This document shows, one piece after another, positions 47,436 to 54,354 of a stretch of 64,000 nucleotides of DNA (positions are counted from its first letter, which is position 1; the number at the start of each line of letters is the position of its first letter). Source of the DNA: Lachnospiraceae bacterium (GTDB lineage: Bacteria; Bacillota; Clostridia; Lachnospirales; Lachnospiraceae); the NCBI GenBank assembly GCA_015057115.1, contig SVEZ01000003.1:62001-126000 (forward strand), in the 5' to 3' direction. The position numbers were made by a program, and so were the translations under genes. A model generated the notes under the pieces. It saw only the letters and a list, made by a program, of their open reading frames with translations. It ran no database searches and was not told the origin of the DNA.

Positions 47436-47889
47436 CAGTCTTTTTCGGAAATACCGATTTAAATTTTATTTAAATGCCAGCCATTATATTTTCATTGATG
47501 GAGTGAAGGGCGAAACCCATCCTCATACCTGGGAGTTTGTGGTGGATATTCTCATGACCAGTGACAGCTTTGTACAGTTTAATCAGTACGAGAAGGATAT
47601 TGAGGTGTACTTTGAAAAGTTTCAGAATAAGGTAATCAATGACTTTTCACCCTTCGATGTTACAATTCCTACTTTGGAGAATATGTCGGAGCATTTTATC
47701 TTTGAAATCCGTGATATTGTGCAGAGCAACGGTGGCAGACTTTATCGGTTTGAGGCCAGTGAAACCCCTACCAGAAGTTACATTTTAAGTTTTGAAAATG
47801 ACGACGAGTTGATGGAATCCATTCGGAAAGAAAGAGCAGATCGAATGGTGGAAATTATTGATCATGTAATTGACAGGATAATGGAATGA
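47425..47889 (+). CDS. 6-pyruvoyl-tetrahydropterin-synthase-like protein of the XrtG cassette
   Basis: Small soluble protein (154 aa) with a PTPS-like fold. The ATG at 47425 has AAGGAGG upstream and lies in the end of the previous gene. Zinc-site histidines are kept (NASHYIF and THPHTWEF), but the loop that carries the catalytic Cys in QueD (GKCGNIHGH) reads GVKGETHPH, so the classic catalytic Cys is absent. Such proteins are known members of XrtG gene sets; the function is unknown. The stop overlaps the next gene (ATGA). Confidence 0.82.
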   Translation: MNNNSLFRKYRFKFYLNASHYIFIDGVKGETHPHTWEFVVDILMTSDSFVQFNQYEKDIEVYFEKFQNKVINDFSPFDVTIPTLENMSEHFIFEIRDIVQSNGGRLYRFEASETPTRSYILSFENDDELMESIRKERADRMVEIIDHVIDRIME

Positions 47890-50333
47890 AAAAGTATTTG
47901 TTGACAATGCTGATGGCGGCTGTATTTGTTGCCATCGCTTTTGGAATTGGATATGCCATTTTTTGGGGCGGAAATTATCCTACAGGTTCGGATACCTTGT
48001 GTCATATTTACAAGGGCAGGATTTTGTATCAGGATATTCTGAAAGGAAACTGGTATCCGCTATATGATGAGAACTGGTATAACGGCGTGCAGATGATGCG
48101 ATATTGGGCGCCGTTACCGGTGTATGTTTTGGCAGGCTGTCAGGCCCTTGCTTTTGGCAATGTGTTTGGTGGCTACTTGCTTTTTGTGGAATTTATCTTT
48201 TTCTTTGGAGCCCTTAGCTGGTTATATATTGGCTACAAGAAAGAAAGGATATTGTTTGGGGCATTCGTGGGATGCCTCTGGTTTTTTATGCCCAACAATT
48301 TGTATGCTTTGTTTGGAGAGGGAAACCTTCCGAGGGCCCTTTCCATGATTTTTTTACCACTGTTTGTTTATCTTTTACATGAATATATGATGGAGGATAA
48401 AGGGCAGGCATTACCGATGTTAAGTGTGGTATTTGTATTCATTCTCCTTTGTCATGTGGGATACGGTGGAATGATTGCCCTGGCAACCCTGCTGTTTTGC
48501 GGGATCTTCCGGATTGCTTACAGCAAAAAGAAGAAGGCTAGGGGAGTGATAGCAGCCATTCTTATAAGCTTTGCCATGATTGGGGTGTGGTTGTATCCTT
48601 CCTTAAAGGGAGGTATTTCTTCTACAGACAGTTCTCAGGTTATGAAGGGCTTTTTCCAGAGTGCGCTCCATAGTTTAAATCCTGTATATCGTTTGCAGAA
48701 CTCAGAGCATTTCTATTTCGGCCTGGCTGCCTTTTTACTTGTGATTTTCGGCATTATCGCAGCAAGAAAGCAGCAGAGGATTTATTTCTGGGAAGCCCTG
48801 TTGATTTTTATTTTAACCACCACCACCATGTACGATGCCTTGGTAATCCTTCCGGGAAGTCAGTATCTTTGGATGCTGCGGTTTATTTCCATTGCTCTGT
48901 GCTTCCTGCTTTTTGGCTTGATTTTGTGGAAGAGTTTGAAAAAGCTTTTTTTAGTGGTGTTGTGTTTGCTTTTAATTGTGGATACCATACCATCGGTTTA
49001 CGCTTTTTCCGGAGATGGAAAACAGTCGGCGGAGGAGAGGCTGGTTTCAAGCGCAAAAGACGAATTGTTGCTAAGAGCCAGAGAAGTTACGAAGCAGCGG
49101 ATGTGCTTTATTGACGGCAGTACAACCGGGGCTACGGGACAGTATCAGGCTACAGCACTTAACGATAAAGAGGTAAAACAGACTTTTGGAGCAGGCTGGC
49201 AAAGCGCCGCTACTGCCAAAAATATTGTGTCATTAAACGAAGCGGCCAACAATGGTTACTATTTGTATTTGTTTGACCGCGCGAAGGAAATGGGAAATGA
49301 TACGATTTTAATCAAGCTTAGTGAGTTAGAGTACGATGAGAGGGATATTGCTGCGGTGGATGATGCAGCCAATCGAAGCGGATATCAGCGTATGGAAATG
49401 AACGGCTCCTACGTGTTGTATCATTTTAATGCAGAGGATTGTTTCGGCCTGATTTCGGAGTACGAAGGCATTGGAATCGGAAAATATGCAGGACTTATGA
49501 GCATGCCTTATCCCAGCTTAAAGGAAACGGACGATAGCAATTTGAATCACTACAGTTTTTCCGAATTATCAAAGTACAAGCTGTTGTATCTTGCGGGATT
49601 TACCTATGACAGCAAGAAAAAGGCGGAAGCATTGATTCGGAAGTTGGCACAAGCGGGAGTGAAGGTTGTTATTTCCGCAGACGGACTGCCTACAGATAAA
49701 CATACGGGTTCCCAAGACTTTTTGGGAGTGATTTGTCAGCAGATTGAATTTCAGAATGGATATCCGACCCTGTATGTGCATAACAGTAGGGTGGAATGCT
49801 ATTTGTTTAATCATGCCAACGCGGACTGGAAAGCAGTATATCTTGTGGAACTGGAACGGGAAACGGGATATCTTTTTGATAATGGTAATCGTCTTTCCTT
49901 TATGGGAAATCCGGATAATGAAAATATTACTTTTATTGGACTAAACCTTCCCTATCATGTGTATTTGACCCATGATGAGGATGCAAAGGGTATCATGGAC
50001 GGTCTTATCGGAAATGAAATGGAAAAATTGCCTATGCGGCGCATTGTGCCATTAAAGATTACAACGAATGCAAACCGGCTTGAGATTACTGCTGAAGAAA
50101 ATAATGTGAATACCACCTTGGCATATCACGATATATTTTCATCCAAACAGGATATACGCAAAGAGAATAATCTTTTGTATGTTGATGATGGAAAAACAGT
50201 AATCTCAATGAGCTATCCATACCGGAAAGAAGGAGGAATTTTATCCGGAATAGGATTTTTGTTGTGGATTATTTTGATACGAACTGTAAGGAGACGTTAT
50301 GGGATTAAAGAAGCTGTCAGTAAGCCTGCTTAG
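47886..50333 (+). CDS. Large integral membrane protein, PTPS-related/GT-C-like, of the XrtG cassette
   Basis: 815-residue protein with about ten helices in the first 380 residues, a large extracytoplasmic region and a final helix. Near the N-terminus the motif GSDTLCHIYKGRIL carries an Asp in the first loop, as in GT-C glycosyltransferases that use lipid-linked sugars. It matches the integral membrane family always seen beside the PTPS-like gene in XrtG loci. A role in glycan transfer to the sorted protein is inferred. It overlaps both neighbours. Confidence 0.8.
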   Translation: MKKYLLTMLMAAVFVAIAFGIGYAIFWGGNYPTGSDTLCHIYKGRILYQDILKGNWYPLYDENWYNGVQMMRYWAPLPVYVLAGCQALAFGNVFGGYLLFVEFIFFFGALSWLYIGYKKERILFGAFVGCLWFFMPNNLYALFGEGNLPRALSMIFLPLFVYLLHEYMMEDKGQALPMLSVVFVFILLCHVGYGGMIALATLLFCGIFRIAYSKKKKARGVIAAILISFAMIGVWLYPSLKGGISSTDSSQVMKGFFQSALHSLNPVYRLQNSEHFYFGLAAFLLVIFGIIAARKQQRIYFWEALLIFILTTTTMYDALVILPGSQYLWMLRFISIALCFLLFGLILWKSLKKLFLVVLCLLLIVDTIPSVYAFSGDGKQSAEERLVSSAKDELLLRAREVTKQRMCFIDGSTTGATGQYQATALNDKEVKQTFGAGWQSAATAKNIVSLNEAANNGYYLYLFDRAKEMGNDTILIKLSELEYDERDIAAVDDAANRSGYQRMEMNGSYVLYHFNAEDCFGLISEYEGIGIGKYAGLMSMPYPSLKETDDSNLNHYSFSELSKYKLLYLAGFTYDSKKKAEALIRKLAQAGVKVVISADGLPTDKHTGSQDFLGVICQQIEFQNGYPTLYVHNSRVECYLFNHANADWKAVYLVELERETGYLFDNGNRLSFMGNPDNENITFIGLNLPYHVYLTHDEDAKGIMDGLIGNEMEKLPMRRIVPLKITTNANRLEITAEENNVNTTLAYHDIFSSKQDIRKENNLLYVDDGKTVISMSYPYRKEGGILSGIGFLLWIILIRTVRRRYGIKEAVSKPA

Positions 50334-51630
50334 CCTCATGGTGATAGCCGGATTTGCCGCCCTGCTGGTGTGGGTATCACAGCAATACGGCAGACATCCG
50401 GATACCATGGAGCAGGTGCTTTCACAGGAAGAGAATGAATTGACACTTTCCGAATCGGAAAAAAGCAAAAATCTATTGCAAGTGAAGCTTTCTCCCGTTT
50501 TAGACAGTAAGCTTCCTATGCTTAAAATTACCACGGAAAAGAAAAACGGGGTGCTTTTCAGTCAGCAGGAAACTGGTATGCAGCTTAGCATCGGGAAGGA
50601 AAAGAAAAAGGGCGGAATAAAGCTTTTAACCTACAATGATGAATTGGAAGCAAAACCTTCCATGGCACTTTCCTTTTCGGAAAAAACAACTCTATTTGAA
50701 GGGGGAAGGGGAACACAGTATACGCTGTTATCCGGATACCACGATAAGTCCCTTTTGCGAACCCTCTTAACGGGAAGACTGTATGAATATCTGGGAGAGG
50801 ACAATCAGTATTCTCCTTTTATGAAGCTGGTAAATGTAGAAGTGGATGGACAGTATCAGGGAGTATATCTGCTTTGCGAAAATGTGGAGCCGGGTGAAGA
50901 TAAGATTGCCATTGAGGGTAAAGCCCAGGCAACACCTAAGCAAAGTGCTTTTTTGATGCGGCAGGAACCTACGGAGGGATTTTCTTCTGAAGATTTGAAG
51001 GAAGGGGAAGACTGGTTCTGGATGCGACGGAATAATTATCGTATCCGTATTTTATCCCCGGCCGTGTCTCAGAGAAGAAAGCAGGAGTATGCAACATATT
51101 GTAAGGATTCTTTAGATCACGTTTATGAGGATATTTTAAATCATAACTGGTGGGAAATTACGAGAGAGTTGGATATTTCCTCGGCAATACGATCCCTTTT
51201 AACGGCGGAAATTGCCAACTGCTCCGATGAGGATAGAGTAAATATGTATTTGTACAAAGAAGCCGGTGGAAAAATAGCCTTCGGACCATTCATGGGGTGT
51301 GATACTGCCTTCGGTAGTGAGGAATCAGGAACCTCGGAAGAACCTTTTTACCAGGAATTAATGGAGATAAAAGCTTTTCGGGAAAGTTTTTGTAAGGCAT
51401 ACAACCGAGTGGCCGGGGAAACGGAAACATTTTTGCATAAGAAATTAAACCGTATTATAAGTTTGTATGGAAGGGATTTGGAAAATGATTATAATTACTG
51501 GGAAAAAGATACAGACTACGGATCGGAAAAAATGCGGGAAGCAGGTAGTTATGAAGAACAGGTTACGATTTTGCAGGAGTGGATTCATGCGCGGTTCCTG
51601 CGAATGTCTTCTTTAATTAGGGAGGAATAG
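50299..51630 (+). CDS. CotH-like kinase family protein
   Basis: Membrane-anchored protein (443 aa; helix about 7-25) with the CotH fold. CotH of Bacillus is an atypical kinase that phosphorylates spore-coat proteins. Matching parts are LVNVEVDGQYQGVYLLCENV and, near the C-terminus, DRVNMYLYKEAGGKIAFGPF followed by GCDTAFG, where CotH has a WDxDxxFG-type metal motif; the first Asp is Gly here. It begins 35 bases inside the previous gene (AAGGAG upstream). Phosphorylation of the surface protein is a possibility; activity is uncertain given the altered motif. Confidence 0.78.
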   Translation: MGLKKLSVSLLSLMVIAGFAALLVWVSQQYGRHPDTMEQVLSQEENELTLSESEKSKNLLQVKLSPVLDSKLPMLKITTEKKNGVLFSQQETGMQLSIGKEKKKGGIKLLTYNDELEAKPSMALSFSEKTTLFEGGRGTQYTLLSGYHDKSLLRTLLTGRLYEYLGEDNQYSPFMKLVNVEVDGQYQGVYLLCENVEPGEDKIAIEGKAQATPKQSAFLMRQEPTEGFSSEDLKEGEDWFWMRRNNYRIRILSPAVSQRRKQEYATYCKDSLDHVYEDILNHNWWEITRELDISSAIRSLLTAEIANCSDEDRVNMYLYKEAGGKIAFGPFMGCDTAFGSEESGTSEEPFYQELMEIKAFRESFCKAYNRVAGETETFLHKKLNRIISLYGRDLENDYNYWEKDTDYGSEKMREAGSYEEQVTILQEWIHARFLRMSSLIREE

Positions 51631-51635
51631 ATAGA

Positions 51636-52709
51636 ATGGAAATGGGAATAGATAATATTGTACTGTTAATCCCATCCCTTAGTCCGGATGAAAAACTGGT
51701 GCGTTATGTGCGGGAATGTGTAGCCCTTGGTTTTTCAAATATTTTGGTCATTAATGATGGAAGTTCTTCTGAGTACGATTTAATTTTTGACGAGATAGAA
51801 GAAATGGCGGGAGTGACCGTGTTGAAACATCCACAAAACCGCGGAAAGGGAAGAGCACTTAAAACCGGTTTTGAGTACTGTGCAAAGATAGAGCCAAAGA
51901 TTGCTGGGGTGGTAACTGCAGACAGTGACGGACAGCACAGTCCCAAGGATACCATGCGAGTGGCAAAAGCGCTTTTGCAAGAGCCGGATACATTAATTCT
52001 CGGAAGTCGAAATTTTCAATTGGAGCAGGTGCCCTTTAAGAGTCGTTTCGGAAATACACTGACGACTCGGGTTTTTGCCCTCTTATTTGGAAGAAGAATT
52101 GAAGATACCCAGACGGGGTTACGTGGAATTCCGGCAGAGTGGCTACTTACTCTTTGTGAAGTTCCGGGAGAGCGATTTGAGTACGAAATGAAAATGCTGA
52201 TGGAAATAGTCCGGGAAAAATTGGCGATTCGGGAAATTACCATCGAGACCATCTACATCGAAGAGAATAAAGAGACGCATTTTGACCCGGTTTGGGATTC
52301 CATCAAAATTTACCGGGTTATGCTTGCCTCTTTTTTGCGTTACACATTATCTTCCGGGATGGCCTCCCTGGTAGACATCAGTGTATTTGCTCTCCTCTCT
52401 AAGGAAATCCTGGCAGCACTTCCTACGGAAAAGAATATTCTGGCGGCAACGGTTCTTGCTAGGATTATTTCTTCTGGATTTAACTATTTGTGCAATCGAA
52501 GGCTGGTATTTCATTCCAAAGGGGATGTAAAAAAGAGTGCTTTGGGATATTTTATGCTGGTACTCCTTATTATGGGTGCTTCCGCAGGTCTTGTAACACT
52601 CCTAAATTCCTTACTTCCTTTGGATCGGGTAATTATTAAAATTATGGTGGATACCTGTCTGTTCCTGGTAAGCTACAAGGTACAGCAGACGGTTATTTTT
52701 CGAAAGTAA
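51636..52709 (+). CDS. Fusion of dolichyl-phosphate-mannose-synthase-like GT2 and GtrA membrane domain
   Basis: 357-residue protein. Residues 1-225 form a GT2 domain with VLLIPSLSPDE, VINDGSS, HPQNRGKGRALKTGFEY and TADSDGQHSP (DxD), as in polyprenyl-phosphate sugar synthases. Residues 235-355 are a four-helix GtrA domain (RYTLSSGMASLVDISVFALL, NYLCNRRLVF), which anchors or flips the product lipid. It would make the lipid-linked sugar for the cassette. GGAGG lies before the ATG. It is the last cargo gene before the recombinase. Confidence 0.88.
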   Translation: MEMGIDNIVLLIPSLSPDEKLVRYVRECVALGFSNILVINDGSSSEYDLIFDEIEEMAGVTVLKHPQNRGKGRALKTGFEYCAKIEPKIAGVVTADSDGQHSPKDTMRVAKALLQEPDTLILGSRNFQLEQVPFKSRFGNTLTTRVFALLFGRRIEDTQTGLRGIPAEWLLTLCEVPGERFEYEMKMLMEIVREKLAIREITIETIYIEENKETHFDPVWDSIKIYRVMLASFLRYTLSSGMASLVDISVFALLSKEILAALPTEKNILAATVLARIISSGFNYLCNRRLVFHSKGDVKKSALGYFMLVLLIMGASAGLVTLLNSLLPLDRVIIKIMVDTCLFLVSYKVQQTVIFRK

Positions 52710-52722
52710 GCTTCATAGAATA

Positions 52723-52741
52723 ATAAAAAAGGGTTTTTTAT
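52723..52741 (+). promoter_or_regulatory. A/T palindrome overlapping the recombinase start codon
   Basis: ATAAAAAA-GGG-TTTTTTAT: the 3' arm includes the first two bases of the ATG. The GGG loop is the only ribosome-site-like sequence. A partial sigma-E-like match, CATAGAAT (52714-52721), lies just upstream. Confidence 0.55.
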
Positions 52742-53690
52742 GAAACTATGGCAATTTCCGAAAAATACCCGGGTGGCTGTTTATAATCGGGTATCAACAG
52801 AAAAACTGGCCCAATTGGAGGCCATCGAACATCAGGTTAAGGAAGCCAGAGAACTGGTTGTAAAAAGCGGACTTACCCTGGTACGACAATATGTGGAAAA
52901 AGAATCTGCCACATCCATTGAGAAACGGCAGGAATATAAGCAGATGCTAAAAGACATGGAAGAGGATGTCTTTGATCTTCTCGTGGTTAAAAGTCAGGAC
53001 CGTATGATGCGGGATCAGGCGCAATGGCATCTTTTAAAAAGACAGCTGGGACGGTTTCGTAAACAGCTGTATTTTTATATGGAGGAAGAGCTTTTTGAAC
53101 CTCGGAAAAACGGTTTGAAGCATGACTTGCAGGCAATGCTGGATGAGTATGAATCTGAAAAGAAGTCGGAAAAAGCCCTGCACAGCCATTACCGGCGCCA
53201 GACCACCTATGAAGGCAATGCTTGCTTGCACATTACTCGTCCGGTTTTTGGATGGGACAGAATCGTAAAGATTGATGAGGGCGGCCACAAGCATATTTCT
53301 TTTTCCGTTAATGAAGAAGAGGCTAATGCTATTCGGGAAGCCTGCAGACTGGTGGAAGAGGGCATGGGCTATTATCGTATTGCCAATGCCATGTATAACA
53401 AAGGAATTTTGAGCAAACCTACTCATGGAACCAATCCTTTGCCAAGGCATAAAATTTCCGGGCCTTCCTGGCGAAAGATATTGCTGTCCCCTCTTTTACA
53501 CGGGGATGCTTACCTTCACAAAGAACAGACAGATTGGTATACCAAAAGTCGGGAAAAAGTGCCGAAAAAGGACTGGATTATTCGGAAAAATGTGATTGAA
53601 CCGATCCTTACCAGAGAGTATCACGAACACATCCTGGCATTGCTAAAAGAACGCAGCAAAAACAAAACTCATGTAACCCTGTGTTTATAG
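52740..53690 (+). CDS. Compact serine recombinase of the intervening element
   Basis: Site-specific recombinase (316 aa) that should excise or integrate the element. The resolvase domain has the catalytic Ser19 in VAVYNRVST, the Arg of the same motif, and Arg88/Arg91 in KSQDRMMRD. The central 'Recombinase' domain follows (RPVFGWDR, SGPSWRKILLSPLLHG). The protein then ends where large serine integrases have a zinc ribbon and coiled coil, so it is unusually short. Its last codons and TAG lie inside the right repeat (KTHVTLCL), so excision would change its C-terminus. Nearest known analogues are SpoIVCA/SprA-type skin recombinases. No directionality factor was recognised. Confidence 0.9.
   Translation: MKLWQFPKNTRVAVYNRVSTEKLAQLEAIEHQVKEARELVVKSGLTLVRQYVEKESATSIEKRQEYKQMLKDMEEDVFDLLVVKSQDRMMRDQAQWHLLKRQLGRFRKQLYFYMEEELFEPRKNGLKHDLQAMLDEYESEKKSEKALHSHYRRQTTYEGNACLHITRPVFGWDRIVKIDEGGHKHISFSVNEEEANAIREACRLVEEGMGYYRIANAMYNKGILSKPTHGTNPLPRHKISGPSWRKILLSPLLHGDAYLHKEQTDWYTKSREKVPKKDWIIRKNVIEPILTREYHEHILALLKERSKNKTHVTLCL
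53664..53686 (+). repeat. Right attachment site of the intervening element (attR)
   Basis: Direct copy of the left site (15 bases identical, 23 with one mismatch). Together with the left end it forms an attP dyad, AACAAAACtCAT-GTAACC-ATGtGTTTTGTT (11 of 12 pairs), centred on the AA at 53675-53676. Confidence 0.92.
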
Positions 53691-54304
53691 AAGTGGGTCT
53701 TCGACTGGGTGTCGAAAAGTATTATCAGTATTTTAACCGGTTCGGTCTTTCGGGAAAAACCGGCATCGATTTGCCGGGAGAGGCGGGCACCATTATGCAT
53801 AATAAAAAGAATGTGGGGCAGGTGGAACTGGCAACCATTTCCTTTGGGCAGTCTTTTCAGATTACTCCCATTATGCTGGCAACCACCGTATCATCCCTGA
53901 TTAACGGAGGTAAAAAGATTACACCCCATGTTTGGGACTATTTCCGGGATTCCGACGGTAAAGAAGAGTATTATAAGGCTCCGGAGAAAAAGAGAATTTT
54001 ATCCGAAAAAACATCCAAAACCGTAGCGGAGCTTCTGCGGAAGGTGGTGGCGGAAGGAACGGGAAATAAAGCCTACATTAAGGGCTATGCCATTGGTGGG
54101 AAAACCGCTACATCCCAGACTTTGCCCCGAAGTGCAAAGAAATATATATCTTCCTTCTTGGGATTTGAACCGGCGGATCATCCGGAGGTATTGGCGCTGA
54201 TTACTATTAAGGAGCCAAAAGGCATATACTATGGCGGTACCATTGCCGCTCCGGTTATAAGAAATATTTTCGAAAACATCCTTCCATACTTGCGTAACCG
54301 GTGA
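53678..54304 (+). CDS. spoVD: 3' part of split SpoVD-like penicillin-binding protein
   Basis: Codons 351-558 of the reconstituted PBP, from CCT (Pro) to TGA (the last base of its stop context overlaps a GTG at 54301). It opens PVFIEVGLRLGVEKY, the expected continuation of ...ENSCN, then GLSGKTGIDLPGE, and contains the third transpeptidase motif as KTAT (492-495) where most PBPs have KTGT. There is no ribosome site or start suited to separate expression, so it depends on excision for translation as a PBP. There are no stops or frameshifts in 208 codons, which argues against decay. Confidence 0.88.
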   Translation, partial: PVFIEVGLRLGVEKYYQYFNRFGLSGKTGIDLPGEAGTIMHNKKNVGQVELATISFGQSFQITPIMLATTVSSLINGGKKITPHVWDYFRDSDGKEEYYKAPEKKRILSEKTSKTVAELLRKVVAEGTGNKAYIKGYAIGGKTATSQTLPRSAKKYISSFLGFEPADHPEVLALITIKEPKGIYYGGTIAAPVIRNIFENILPYLRNR

Positions 54305-54318
54305 AAAAGGAATATAAT
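54290..54318 (+). promoter_or_regulatory. Promoter for mraY-murD-ftsW-ftsQ inside the end of spoVD
   Basis: TTGCGT, 17 bases, TATAAT. It lies within the last codons of spoVD and 37 bases before mraY, and makes the downstream essential genes independent of the split gene and its element. Confidence 0.8.
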
Positions 54319-54354
54319 CTATTAGTTAAAGATAAAAGAGGAAAGAGGTACGTT

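Larger units (their letters stand above)
42421..53675. mobile_element. 11,255-bp intervening element splitting spoVD, encoding an exosortase-G cassette and a serine recombinase
   Basis: The distance between the direct repeats is 11,255 bp. Recombination at them would excise the element as a circle and join AAC (42420-42422) to CCT (53678-53680), giving ...NSCNPVFIEVG... in one 558-codon frame. The recombinase gene lies at the right end beside attR, as in sigK skin elements. The cargo is nine genes, all on the plus strand, largely overlapping and expressed from a promoter at 42478. There are no phage structural, replication or conjugation genes. It could be a developmental intervening sequence or an integrated genomic island that is not excised in practice; the perfect frame and intact halves favour the first or a recent insertion. 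Confidence 0.85.

Noticed and set aside
42421-53675. Prophage or conjugative element
   Set aside because: No capsid, tail, lysis, replication, relaxase or type IV secretion genes are present; all cargo belongs to a surface-protein system.
42409-53686. Invertible (phase-variation) segment
   Set aside because: The terminal repeats are direct, not inverted, so the expected product is excision, not inversion.
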